A DNA stretch of 13,323 bases from Pseudomonadota bacterium (GTDB taxonomy: Bacteria; Pseudomonadota; Gammaproteobacteria; Acidiferrobacterales; Acidiferrobacteraceae), in the NCBI GenBank assembly GCA_021797365.1, contig JAJZZU010000033.1, forward strand, positions 1-13,323, written 5' to 3'. The notes below the pieces were generated by a model. It saw only the letters and a list, made by a program, of their open reading frames with translations, did no database searches and was not told the DNA's origin. Made by a program: the position numbers and the translations under genes. Each line of letters opens with the position of its first letter. Within the stretch, counting starts at the first letter, position 1. Below are positions 6,519 through 13,323 of the stretch, in pieces.

Positions 6519-7667
6519 GTGAGGCGCGGGGCAGCTGCCATTTACAGCGCGGGCTTCCTGCAAGGATCGGCGTTTGTGCTGATTCCGGCGCTCGGCGGCA
6601 TCCTGCACCGTGCACCCTACCATCTGAATAATAGCACCTATGGTCTTTTGTACTTCCCTGAGATCCTGGGCACGATCGTGGCGGCCCTGGCCGCAGGGGC
6701 GCTCTTGCTGCGCTTTCAGACCACCGGCCTGTTCCGCCTGGGCGCTATGGCCAACGCCGTCGCCATGGTGCTGCTTGTTGCGGCCTTTTTTGCGCACGGC
6801 ACCCTGGTGGTCATCCTGCTGCTGACCGAAACCCTGATGCTGGGGATTGGTTTTGGTCTCACCAATGCCATGATCAATCGCGCCGCCTCCCGTCTCTTCC
6901 AGAAATCCGCCACCAGCGCGGTGACGATCCTGAATGCCGTCATTGGCGGCGCCACGGCTATGTCCCCTCTCCTGCTCGCAGGTTTCGGTCATGTCCTGGC
7001 GTGGGTGCTGTGGCCAGCCCTTCTGTGCCTTGCCTGGCTCATTCTTCCCCTCTTGCCCGAACCGGAAGACAGCGCACCTGAACGGGGTGGACTGCGCGCC
7101 TGGCGTCCATCGATGCTGCCGTTTGCCGCAGCCATCCTGCTGTACGCGATTTGCGAAGGCAGTTTTGGCAGCTGGGCCAATGTCCTCGTGAGTGTCGACC
7201 ACCACCTGCCGGCGGCCACCGGCGCGCTGGCTTTGTCGCTTTTCTGGGGCGGCATGACGGTTGCGCGTTTTGTGTTCGGCGCGATCGATCACTTCATCCA
7301 TCGGCGCCTCCTCTACCAAGCCGTGCCGCTTGGTATAGCCACCTGCTTTCTGGTGATCCCGGAACTGCGGTCAGGCACGCACTTCTTGCTGGGCTTCGCC
7401 GTCGCCGGCGCAGCCTGCGGCATTTATTATCCTTACTCCATGAGCTATGGCATCGCATCCCACCCCCAGGAAGGCACGCAGATGGCCGGCCTCTTGGTTG
7501 GCAGCCTTATGATCGGCGAAGGGATCGGTTCATTTGGTTTGGGTCCATTGCAACACTGGCTGTCGCTGGCAACGATCTATCACCTGTCCGCCCTGTGGGC
7601 GATCCCGCTGATGGTGCTCGCCTGGCGCAACAGCCGGACGCTGGCGCCAGAGATCCGTCATGGCTAA
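6519..7667 (+). CDS. Major facilitator superfamily transporter
   Basis: A hydrophobic protein of about 382 residues with roughly 12 membrane segments in two halves, separated by a polar loop (PEPEDSAPERGGLRAWRPS). The first segment starts at AAIYSAGFLQGSAFVLIPAL. The substrate is not readable; the operon suggests a sugar, sugar acid or related metabolite. I chose the GTG at 6519 because GAGGGG (6508-6513) lies 5 bases upstream and the hydrophobic segment follows at once. An ATG at 6492 in the same frame has no ribosome-binding site and would add nine polar residues. The 3' end overlaps the NADH dehydrogenase start by 8 bp, which indicates one transcript. Confidence 0.83.
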   Translation: MRRGAAAIYSAGFLQGSAFVLIPALGGILHRAPYHLNNSTYGLLYFPEILGTIVAALAAGALLLRFQTTGLFRLGAMANAVAMVLLVAAFFAHGTLVVILLLTETLMLGIGFGLTNAMINRAASRLFQKSATSAVTILNAVIGGATAMSPLLLAGFGHVLAWVLWPALLCLAWLILPLLPEPEDSAPERGGLRAWRPSMLPFAAAILLYAICEGSFGSWANVLVSVDHHLPAATGALALSLFWGGMTVARFVFGAIDHFIHRRLLYQAVPLGIATCFLVIPELRSGTHFLLGFAVAGAACGIYYPYSMSYGIASHPQEGTQMAGLLVGSLMIGEGIGSFGLGPLQHWLSLATIYHLSALWAIPLMVLAWRNSRTLAPEIRHG

Positions 7668-8907
7668 ACACGTGCTGATTCTCGGAGGGGGATTTGCCGG
7701 GCTCGCGGCGGCACGGGCACTACAAGGCACCCCTTGCACCGTGACGCTCGTTGATCACAACAATTACCACCTGTTCCAACCGCTCCTCTATCAGGTCGCC
7801 ACCGGCGAACTGCCGACAGAGGCAATCGCCACGCCGCTGCGGCCATTGCTGGCACCGACCGGCGCACACTTTCGGCTGGGGCGTGTCCTTGCCATCGACC
7901 TCGCCGCTCGCACTGTCCAGCTCGCCGAAAACGCCACCCTCTCCTATGATTATCTGATAGTGGCCTTGGGCAGCGTCACGAATTTCTTTGGTCATGCCGA
8001 CCTGGCCCTGCATGCCTTCGACCTGAAGGGGGTGGAAGTCGCCGAACAGGCGCGCTCGCGCATTCTTTATGCCTTTGAACGGGCCATGAGCTGCACAGCC
8101 GCCGCCGAGCGCTCGGCTTGGCTTACGTTTGTGGTCGCCGGAGGGGGCGCCACTGGGGTGGAGTTCGCCGCGGCCCTCCTGGAACTCATACGGATCCTGA
8201 TACGCAGACGTTACCCCGACCTCCAGAAGACCCCACCGCGCGTTGTGCTGATTCAAGGGGGATCGGCACTGCTACCGGGTTTTGCGCCGTCGCTGCAGGC
8301 GGCAGCCGCCGCCAAGATCCGGGCACTGCACGGCGATATTCTGTTCGATACGCATGTTACCGCCTATGACGGCCAGACGGTACAAAGCCCCTCGGTCGCA
8401 CCCTTGCCGGCCCGCACCCTGGTGTGGACGGCCGGCGTACGCGCCCACCCACTGACAGCCGCCCTGCCAGGAGCGGATCCCCACAGCGGTCGCGTCGTCA
8501 CAGATGCCCGGCTCCGGGTGAGCGATCACCCCGAGGTCTTCGTGGTCGGTGATGGTCTCGCCTCGCGCCATCAACCTCCGTGGCCCCAGGTGGCACCGCT
8601 TGCTATTGAAAGCGGGCGGTACGCGGCGACGGTCATTCGCGCCGCGCTCCTGCAACGCCCTCCGCCACCTCCTTTCATCTACCGAGATCCCGGCAGCATG
8701 GTGGTGCTGGGCCGCTACGACGCCGTCTGCCAAATCGACCGCTGGCACATACGCTGGCGAGGCCCCGGCGCCTGGCTTTTATGGATCGGTATGCATCTTT
8801 ATCGCATCATGGGTACGCGCAATCGTGTCCTGACCCTTATTGACTGGGCGGCCGACTACGGAAGCCACGGAAATGCCATAGAAATCATCCGCAAGGGACA
8901 ACCCTGA
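7660..8907 (+). CDS. ndh: Type II NADH:quinone oxidoreductase (NDH-2)
   Basis: A 415-residue single-subunit flavoprotein that oxidises NADH and reduces membrane quinone without pumping protons. Visible are the FAD-binding GGGFAG (9-14), NYHLFQPLLYQVATG near residues 31-45 as in NDH-2 enzymes, the second NADH-binding fold GGGATGVE (161-168), VVGDG (295-299) close to the FAD, and PLAIESGRYAA before the C-terminal region. The C terminus (WLLWIGMHLYRIMGTRN) is amphipathic and probably anchors the protein to the inner membrane. It overlaps the MFS gene by 8 bp. In this operon it could recycle NADH made by the upstream dehydrogenase. It might instead serve another electron carrier in this FAD-disulfide-reductase-like family, but NDH-2 is the best fit. 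Confidence 0.88.
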   Translation: MAKHVLILGGGFAGLAAARALQGTPCTVTLVDHNNYHLFQPLLYQVATGELPTEAIATPLRPLLAPTGAHFRLGRVLAIDLAARTVQLAENATLSYDYLIVALGSVTNFFGHADLALHAFDLKGVEVAEQARSRILYAFERAMSCTAAAERSAWLTFVVAGGGATGVEFAAALLELIRILIRRRYPDLQKTPPRVVLIQGGSALLPGFAPSLQAAAAAKIRALHGDILFDTHVTAYDGQTVQSPSVAPLPARTLVWTAGVRAHPLTAALPGADPHSGRVVTDARLRVSDHPEVFVVGDGLASRHQPPWPQVAPLAIESGRYAATVIRAALLQRPPPPPFIYRDPGSMVVLGRYDAVCQIDRWHIRWRGPGAWLLWIGMHLYRIMGTRNRVLTLIDWAADYGSHGNAIEIIRKGQP

Positions 8908-9295
8908 CAGGTATCGACGCACTTACGAACGCAGTGGCTCTTTCCGCCTTTTGCCCCTGTTTTCATACACCTTTGAGCCAAGGCACGCGCATCGGGATCG
9001 ACCGCAAGATCAAGGCTATCCGCGCGCCGGCATTTCGGGCCACCCTGGCCGGTAGGCGACGGCCCGCTCCGGGCGCAATTGGCTGGTGGGCTAAAACCAG
9101 TTGACCCGGGACCTCCCGTGCGGCGTGCCGCGGCCGCACTGGAAACAAACGCTGGGCAAGGAAGAAAGCCGTATGCAAAATCATTACAGTCTCTACGATC
9201 GCAAGCACCCATACTCTGTGTCTCGGGTATCTCGCTTCCGAAAACTTCGAGCAGTACCATGTGTCTTAACCGGGTGTCCGTGGTTTCTGGGAAAG
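8908..9295. other. Intergenic stretch without a recognisable gene
   Basis: About 390 bp between ndh and the integrase remnant. I see no tRNA, no rho-independent terminator with a T run and no convincing frame. There are small GC hairpins, for example GTGCGGC (9118-9124) with GCCGCAC (9133-9139). From about 9170 the base composition becomes more AT-rich, which continues into the next genes. Part of this stretch may be decayed 5' sequence of the integrase. Confidence 0.5.
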
Positions 9296-9451
9296 ATCAT
9301 CCATGATCGGCACCACGCGGCGGGCGGCCGGCTATTTGAGAAGGGCCTTAATCCCATGGAGGCGGCTTCGATCGCGGGACACAAGACTCAGCACAGACGG
9401 AAGCGCTATACTGATCTCAAAGCGAAAGATTTGGTGAGGGGGTTGCGATGA
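9296..9451 (+). pseudogene. Tyrosine recombinase/integrase, C-terminal remnant
   Basis: The end of an open frame reads IIHDRHHAAGGRLFEKG, followed by IAGHKT and KRYTDLKAKDLVRGL. This matches the C-terminal catalytic part of phage-type integrases (FHDLRHxAxxRLFEKG...GHKT...RYTHLxAEDL). The second catalytic histidine (GHKT) and the tyrosine (RYT) remain, but the HxxR arginine is replaced (HDRHH), and the N-terminal DNA-binding and first catalytic arginine regions are missing. The frame extends upstream to 9101, but that part shows no integrase features. The stop overlaps the ATG of the next gene (ATGA, 9448-9451). It marks an old integration event. Confidence 0.72.
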
Positions 9452-9684
9452 AAACCACCAGATACTTTGAGGCCATACGTCAGCGTCCAGATCGCATCAC
9501 CATTGAAATAGAATGGATCGAGACCGTCATGCGCTACCCCTTAAAGGAAATCACGCAGAAAGACGGGCGTATTCACCGATGGGGTATGATTCCCGAGGCG
9601 GGCAACAAGTATTTGCGCGTGGTCTTGTTGTTAGCTGGGGAAACGGTTCACAACGCCTTCTTTGACCGGAGATTCACACCATGA
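9448..9684 (+). CDS. DUF4258-like small protein, possible toxin-like partner
   Basis: A 78-residue protein. The C-terminal half (DGRIHRWGMIPEAGNKYLRV, then ETVHNAFFDRRFTP) resembles small DUF4258-type proteins that are commonly encoded next to DUF2283 proteins. The pairing has the layout of a toxin-antitoxin module, but activity is not established and I assign none. GAGGGG lies a few bases before the ATG. The start overlaps the integrase remnant's stop, and the end overlaps the next gene by 4 bp (9681-9684), so the two small genes are co-translated. GC content here is near 52% on lines I counted, against about 75% in one counted line of ndh, which suggests horizontal origin. Confidence 0.72.
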   Translation: MKTTRYFEAIRQRPDRITIEIEWIETVMRYPLKEITQKDGRIHRWGMIPEAGNKYLRVVLLLAGETVHNAFFDRRFTP

Positions 9685-9878
9685 AAATCCAATACTTCCG
9701 GGACACCGATACGCTTTATATTGAGTTTCGTTCTGCGGATATCGCGGAAACACGGGATCTTGATGAGAACACGTTGCTGGATATTGATACGCAGGGCCAA
9801 ATCTGCGGTATCACCATTGAGCACGCCAGTGACCGCGCGGATATCCCTCAGTTTTCCTTTGAACAGGTAGCAGCCTAA
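9681..9878 (+). CDS. DUF2283-like small protein, possible antitoxin-like partner
   Basis: A 65-residue acidic protein with the DUF2283 pattern: YFRDTDTLYIEF near the N terminus, then ETRDLDENTLLDIDTQGQI and GITIEHAS, as in YDPETDsLYI...vsp.vvlDfDadG.lvGIEIlhAS. No DNA-binding motif is evident. It overlaps the upstream DUF4258-like gene by 4 bp, and GGAG lies about 8 bases before the ATG. The order (basic partner first, acidic partner second) fits the usual arrangement of the pair. Its role is inferred only from that pairing. Confidence 0.78.
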   Translation: MKIQYFRDTDTLYIEFRSADIAETRDLDENTLLDIDTQGQICGITIEHASDRADIPQFSFEQVAA

Positions 9879-10013
9879 GCGTCAATCTTGCTTTCAGACA
9901 CGCGCCGCGACCTTGGCGAGATCACAAACGCATCGCGGGCGCGCAGCGAGCGACGCCCCTCAGCGGGTAGGCAGCGGATCGCGGATGAAGGTGCGTTTAT
10001 ACAGGAAGCCAAT

Positions 10014-10481
10014 ATGAAACAAGCCCCCGTCAAAGCGGCGTCCATTCCGCCGCCCAACAAGACAACGGTCTACCCGCATCCCTTTGCCGCGCGTGTTGCG
10101 GGTCGGATGAAACGCAAGCTCGGCGATCATTTCGGTCTTACGAATTTTGGCGTCAATCTCACCGAACTTGCGCCCGGGGCCCTGTCCGCGCTTCTCCACC
10201 ACCACTCGAAACAAGACGAATTCGTGTATATCGTGGAGGGCACTCCAACCCTCGTGCTGGACAAAGTGGAATACACGCTGAAGCCCGGGGACTGCGTGGG
10301 GTTCAAAGCGGGCGATGGCATTGCGCACCAGCTCATCAATCGCTCCCGCGAACCGGTCATTTATCTTGAAGTCGGGGATCGCACGGAAGGCGATGAGACA
10401 TCATACCCCTACGACGACCTGAAGGCCCGATTCGTCAAGAGGGCATGGCAGCTGGCGCATAAGGATGGCCGGCCGTACTGA
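10014..10481 (+). CDS. Single-domain cupin protein
   Basis: A 155-residue protein with one cupin barrel. The first motif is HHHSKQDEFVYIVEG (metal-binding histidines and glutamate). The second is GDCVGFKAGDGIAHQLIN, in which the usual PxG is KAG. Such proteins bind a metal ion and act as isomerases, oxygenases or sugar-binding proteins; the substrate cannot be read here. The C-terminal tail DRTEGDETSYPYDDLKARFV is typical of cupins annotated as possible transcription-linked or sugar-related proteins. I chose the ATG at 10014 because AGGAAG (10003-10008) lies just upstream. The same frame runs back to 9888, but that extension (RARSERRPSAGRQR) has no cupin character. A 135-bp gap separates it from the DUF2283 gene. 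Confidence 0.85.
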   Translation: MKQAPVKAASIPPPNKTTVYPHPFAARVAGRMKRKLGDHFGLTNFGVNLTELAPGALSALLHHHSKQDEFVYIVEGTPTLVLDKVEYTLKPGDCVGFKAGDGIAHQLINRSREPVIYLEVGDRTEGDETSYPYDDLKARFVKRAWQLAHKDGRPY

Positions 10482-10656
10482 CGGCACCCGCGCCCTTGAA
10501 CGCCCATCTCGGGCGGCGCATGGATGTGGATGCCGGTCTCGACCCGAGGGACCGGAGAGCCGCGCCGATTTCCGGGCGACCGAACCGTCTCGGCGATCTA
10601 CACCACGGATCCCGGGAGGCGACAACCCGGCAAACACACCTTTACCAGAAAATTGC

Positions 10657-10692
10657 GCGGAAAACCCCGCCGCCGCGGAAAACCCCGCCGCC
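10657..10692. repeat. Two tandem copies of an 18-bp unit
   Basis: The unit GCGGAAAACCCCGCCGCC occurs twice in direct succession (10657-10674 and 10675-10692) without mismatch. The length is a multiple of three, so in one frame it would encode AENPAA twice. With no supported gene around it, slippage-derived repetition is the simplest view. Confidence 0.7.
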
Positions 10693-11325
10693 ATTGTGGG
10701 CCGCATGGCCCATCTGGGCGAGGAGGATGTCAACTCCATATTCTTTAATGAGGCGCGTCACATGCCCGCGAGCATGGAGAGGTCTCGGCACACGCGCAGA
10801 GGACTGCCAGCCGCATCAGAGGTTCACCGTCTCGCCCGGAAATCGCCAAGCGCCAGCCGAGGCCCATGGACAACACGGGCTGAGGGCCCGGCCGTGCACG
10901 CCGACGGATCCTCAACGGGCATGCCCTCCTCTGCGCGCCCATAAGGGACTGCGTGCACCTCGCTCATCGCCCGCGCTTTTGGGGGATAGAGGGCATGGCG
11001 CGATCCCCGCCCACGCTATTTGATCCCGGTCGGGGCAATCCTGAGCCCTTTCTGGGCCGCCCCTGGCCCGATACCCGCCGGGCTTTTGCGCGCATCCACG
11101 CATTCGGGTGACACCAGGCATCGGCCCTGCCGGCGGATTTGGCGCAGGCCGCATCATGAACCAATAGCCGCGTCATGTCCCCTTGGGCCCATCGACACCT
11201 CGCCATAAGCCGATCCCCCCCCCGGAAGCACCCGATCCCGCGACCTCGCGGGCCACCACGGCCTTGCATGATGGGGCATCAGGCATGCCTCCTGGCTGCC
11301 GTGAGCGAGATACGTCGGCACGGCA

Positions 11326-11352
11326 GGGTATGGGGCAGAGAGCCCCATACCC
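11326..11352. repeat. Perfect 11-bp hairpin with AGAGA loop
   Basis: GGGTATGGGGC (11326-11336) pairs without mismatch with GCCCCATACCC (11342-11352) around the 5-base loop AGAGA. No run of T follows on either strand, so it is not a standard intrinsic terminator. It lies 11 bp before the extended -10 element, where it could overlap a promoter's -35 region or act as an operator. Confidence 0.65.
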
Positions 11353-11362
11353 GCGTCCTCCA

Positions 11363-11371
11363 TGTTATACT
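11363..11371 (+). promoter_or_regulatory. Extended -10 promoter-like element TGTTATACT
   Basis: TG, one base, then TATACT matches the extended -10 consensus (TGnTATAAT) with one mismatch. No clear -35 is seen; the hairpin at 11326-11352 occupies that place. The next gene starts at 11571, about 195 bp downstream, which leaves a long leader or a short untranslated RNA. Confidence 0.4.
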
Positions 11372-11570
11372 GCCGCCAACGCCTCGGCTGCGAAATCCCC
11401 GGATCGACGTCAACCGTCCAGCCAGACCTTTCTCCGGCATTGCTGCACGGCCTATGGACAAACTTGCCCAAGCACAAGGGCAGAGACCACATCGACCCGC
11501 CCGCGACAGAGTGGGCCGCTTATGGGCCCCGGCCCGGCAAAATCGCAAGATTACCCACAGGCTGACCGAT

Positions 11571-11792
11571 ATGACGACAAAGACATCCGGTTCATCGACC
11601 ATCTATTGGCTGATCGGTATAACACCGATCACATCGGCCATCATCTATTTCGCATTTCGCCTCTTTGGGATCGATATCGGCGTGCGCGGCGTGCTCCTGA
11701 TGGTCGTCCTGCTGCTTGTCATCAAGATCGCCCTGTGGTTCATTCTGCGCCTCTTCTACGTGCGGACACGCGACGACGACCATTACGGTTGA
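11571..11792 (+). CDS. Small two-helix membrane protein
   Basis: A 73-residue protein with two clear hydrophobic segments, IYWLIGITPITSAIIYFAF (about 11-29) and GVLLMVVLLLVIKIALWFI (about 40-58), followed by a polar tail RLFYVRTRDDDHYG. It is probably an inner-membrane protein of unknown role; I do not recognise a family. The same frame runs upstream to 11175, but the extra part is basic and proline-rich with no protein-like features, so I use the ATG at 11571. The ribosome-binding site is weak (AGG about 9 bases upstream). It is convergent with the rhomboid-like gene; the 52-bp gap shows no clear terminator. Confidence 0.62.
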   Translation: MTTKTSGSSTIYWLIGITPITSAIIYFAFRLFGIDIGVRGVLLMVVLLLVIKIALWFILRLFYVRTRDDDHYG

Positions 11793-11844
11793 AGGGCGCC
11801 GCGTTCACCGTCACCATGCGGATTGGCCCGGATCGCGCTTTGGA

Positions 11845-12639
11845 TCAACGGATGTGATCGTGGGCGCCGAGATGTGTCAGGCAGTACTCGTGGTACCCGG
11901 CGCATTTCGAGCAAAAACGGAACTCGAGCCGCGGATCGTCCTGTTCGGTTGCCCCGCATATGGTGCAGCGATGAATCGGAGCGGCGGCCCCGGCACGGAC
12001 ACTGGCGCGGAAACGGCCACGTTGCGGGCCGAAAGCGATACCCGTCCGGACCCGGCGCTTGAGGTCGCGGCCGAAGAACGCAAAATAATTCAACAGCGAC
12101 ACGCCCACCATGATCTTGGCGGGTAGCGGCTCGAACACGACCGTGAACGCTACGGCCAGCCACGCCAGCCATGCGAGATACTTGACCTTCACGGGTATCA
12201 CGAAAAACAGCAGTATGCTGAACTCGGGATCTATGGTCGCAAACGCCAGGAATATCGAGAGATTGAGATAGGTGGCCGTGGCGCTCGCCCCGGCCAGGAA
12301 GGCGCCGAGGATACTGAGGGCGACGCCGCTGAAGTAGTACACATTGAAGCGAAAGTTGCCCCACTCCTCTTCAAGCCGCGTGCCGAGCAGATAATAGAAG
12401 TAGAGGATGAAAAACACCCATATCGAGAACGAGGGCGGGATCACGACGAAACTCACGAGTCGCCAGACCTCGCCCTGGGCGATCAGCGTCGGGTTGAAAC
12501 GCAGATTGTCTATGATGTGCGCGCCCTGGGGTGTACGCGCCAACATAAACACGACACCCTGGGCACCCACGATGTACGCCATCAGATTGGCGATGGCGTA
12601 ACGCCCAAAGCGCCTTTCGAGTCTGCTCATTACCCTCAC
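11845..12639 (-). CDS. Rhomboid-like membrane protein with C-terminal zinc-binding tail
   Basis: A 264-residue protein with about six hydrophobic segments (roughly 14-190). The stretches GEVWRLVSFVVIP (56-68), YYLLGTRLEEEWGNFRFNVY (82-101) and FFVIPVKVKYLAWL match a rhomboid/derlin-type family often annotated as rhomboid protease. The GxSG active-site motif is not intact: GASA at 117-120 is the nearest sequence, and no matching catalytic histidine is obvious, so proteolysis is doubtful. The tail has C225/C228, C243/C246, H250, C253 and H256, a zinc-ribbon-like cluster facing the cytoplasm or periplasm. The start is a GTG at 12639 with GGAGGG just upstream; an internal ATG three codons later is the alternative. 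Confidence 0.72.
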   Translation of the reverse strand: MRVMSRLERRFGRYAIANLMAYIVGAQGVVFMLARTPQGAHIIDNLRFNPTLIAQGEVWRLVSFVVIPPSFSIWVFFILYFYYLLGTRLEEEWGNFRFNVYYFSGVALSILGAFLAGASATATYLNLSIFLAFATIDPEFSILLFFVIPVKVKYLAWLAWLAVAFTVVFEPLPAKIMVGVSLLNYFAFFGRDLKRRVRTGIAFGPQRGRFRASVRAGAAAPIHRCTICGATEQDDPRLEFRFCSKCAGYHEYCLTHLGAHDHIR

Positions 12640-12763
12640 GCGAACCCTCCCTCTTTCGCCAGCGCCCGAGACGACGCACGCGATCTCCGCATCGGGCCAT
12701 CACGGGCCCACCGGGCATCGGCACGGCCACCGGATGGCCGCCAACTGCGACCGATAATCGATT
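12640..12763. other. Gap between the adaptor gene and the rhomboid-like gene
   Basis: 124 bp between two - strand genes. Apart from the ribosome-binding site of the rhomboid-like gene (GGAGGG on the - strand, about 12645-12650) I see no terminator or clear promoter. The two genes could be co-transcribed. Confidence 0.4.
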
Positions 12764-13323
12764 CTAGCGGATTTGGCGGGCGCCATGAACTGGCGTGCCG
12801 CGCGGCCTGCGCGCGGGCACGGCCCGAACCGCGGACGCCGTCCGCGCCCCGCTTGCGTGCCCATCGCCCGTCGATGCCTCCGTGCCAGCCAGGTCCTTGC
12901 CCGATCGCGCCAGGATGTGGGCCGCAAGCGCCTGGGCGCGACGTAGCTCCTGCCGATAGATGCGCGTCTGGTAATGGCTCCCGGTGCGGGTCGTCAAGGG
13001 CATCAACAACGACCGTCCGCGCCGGTGGACGCGCACGCGCACCGCCATCGAAAGCCCCGGCCGCAAGGGATGAGCCGCCAATTGCGAGGGCTTTAGGCCG
13101 ATGCGCACCGGGACGCGCTCCACGATATGGATGTAATTACCCGTGGCGTTGTCTGGCGGAAGGATGCTAAACGCGCTGCCCGCGCCCGGCGCAAGCCCCA
13201 GGACCACGCCGCGATACACCACGTCCGAGCCGTAGTAGGCGCTCGTAAGCCGTACACGGTCACCGGGGCGCACATCACGCATATGGGTCTCCTTGATGTT
13301 CGCCATCACCCAGAGATCGTCGA
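12764..13323 (-). CDS. HlyD/EmrA-like membrane fusion protein, C-terminal part (partial)
   Basis: The frame enters from the right edge and ends at a TAG at 12764-12766. The visible part, starting DDLWVMANIKETHMRDVRPG and including FSILPPDNATGNYIHIVERV followed by PVRI, is the C-terminal beta-barrel domain of EmrA/HlyD-family periplasmic adaptors, which link an inner-membrane pump to an outer-membrane channel. Pump and channel genes are not in the window; in such operons they usually lie close by. The last 70 residues or so (SGKDLAGTEASTGDGHASG onward) are low-complexity and arginine/alanine-rich, beyond the usual end of the domain. The rhomboid-like gene follows on the same strand after 124 bp. 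Confidence 0.85.
   Translation of the reverse strand, partial: DDLWVMANIKETHMRDVRPGDRVRLTSAYYGSDVVYRGVVLGLAPGAGSAFSILPPDNATGNYIHIVERVPVRIGLKPSQLAAHPLRPGLSMAVRVRVHRRGRSLLMPLTTRTGSHYQTRIYRQELRRAQALAAHILARSGKDLAGTEASTGDGHASGARTASAVRAVPARRPRGTPVHGARQIR

Larger units (their letters stand above)
10482..11570. other. 1.1-kb stretch with no convincing gene
   Basis: Several long frames cross this GC-rich region on both strands, but their translations are rich in R, P, A and G with no domain, and they overlap each other. It contains an 18-bp tandem repeat (10657-10692), short GC palindromes such as TGGGCC/GGCCCA (10697-10712) and CCCGCGA/TCGCGGG (11237-11252), an 11-bp hairpin (11326-11352) and a -10-like element (11363-11371). 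It may be decayed coding DNA plus the regulatory region of the small membrane gene. Confidence 0.5.

Noticed and set aside
8908..9295. tRNA or attachment site next to the integrase remnant
   Set aside because: No cloverleaf or duplicated core sequence could be found by reading.
9888..10013. N-terminal extension of the cupin protein from the upstream ATG
   Set aside because: The extension has no cupin features, while the ATG at 10014 has a good ribosome-binding site.
10465..11023. Two overlapping + strand frames after the cupin gene
   Set aside because: They overlap in different frames, are rich in R/P/A/G, and match nothing I recognise.
11326..11352. Intrinsic terminator
   Set aside because: The stem is strong, but no T run follows on either strand.
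11154..11857. Several frames on both strands around the small membrane protein
   Set aside because: Only the 3' part of one frame (from 11571) looks like protein; the others have no hydrophobic or domain pattern.
12517..13170. + strand frame of 217 codons at the right end
   Set aside because: It runs opposite the rhomboid-like and adaptor genes, is low-complexity and has no domain.

Overview
The window comes from a high-GC proteobacterial chromosome. Gene content (GH15 glucoamylase, type II NADH dehydrogenase, HlyD/EmrA-type pump subunit) would suit a gamma- or betaproteobacterium, but no marker gene fixes the taxon. Conserved function and mobile or decaying DNA alternate along its length.

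Layout. Positions 3-98 are the 3' end of an unrecognised gene. Positions 151-2859 are an IS66-like insertion sequence bounded by perfect 24-bp inverted repeats. It carries three genes on the + strand: a DUF4338/DruA-like protein, an IS66-type DDE transposase that overlaps it by 4 bp, and a small YgiT-type zinc-finger protein. The usual IS66 helper genes tnpA and tnpB are absent. Positions 2976-8907 form a + strand operon: GH15 glucoamylase, SDR (glucose-1-dehydrogenase type), a decayed GMC oxidoreductase, an MFS transporter and a type II NADH:quinone dehydrogenase. The insertion sequence ends about 115 bp before the glucoamylase start, and its right end can supply a -35 box for this operon.

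Positions 9296-9451 hold the C-terminal remnant of a tyrosine recombinase. It overlaps by 4 bp a small gene pair (DUF4258-like and DUF2283-like) that resembles a toxin-antitoxin module and is more AT-rich than its surroundings. A cupin gene follows (10014-10481). Then comes about 1.1 kb with no convincing gene, containing a tandem repeat, a strong hairpin and a promoter-like -10 element. A small two-helix membrane protein ends at 11792. Convergent to it, on the - strand, lie a rhomboid-like membrane protein with a C-terminal zinc-binding tail and the 3' part of a HlyD/EmrA-like membrane fusion protein that runs off the window.

How it works together (inference): the glucoamylase would release glucose from intracellular alpha-glucan, the SDR would oxidise it to gluconolactone and make NAD(P)H, and the NADH dehydrogenase would pass NADH electrons to quinone. 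The broken GMC gene may once have given a second, flavin-dependent oxidation step. The main candidate for something poorly described is the insertion sequence with its built-in DruA-like gene.
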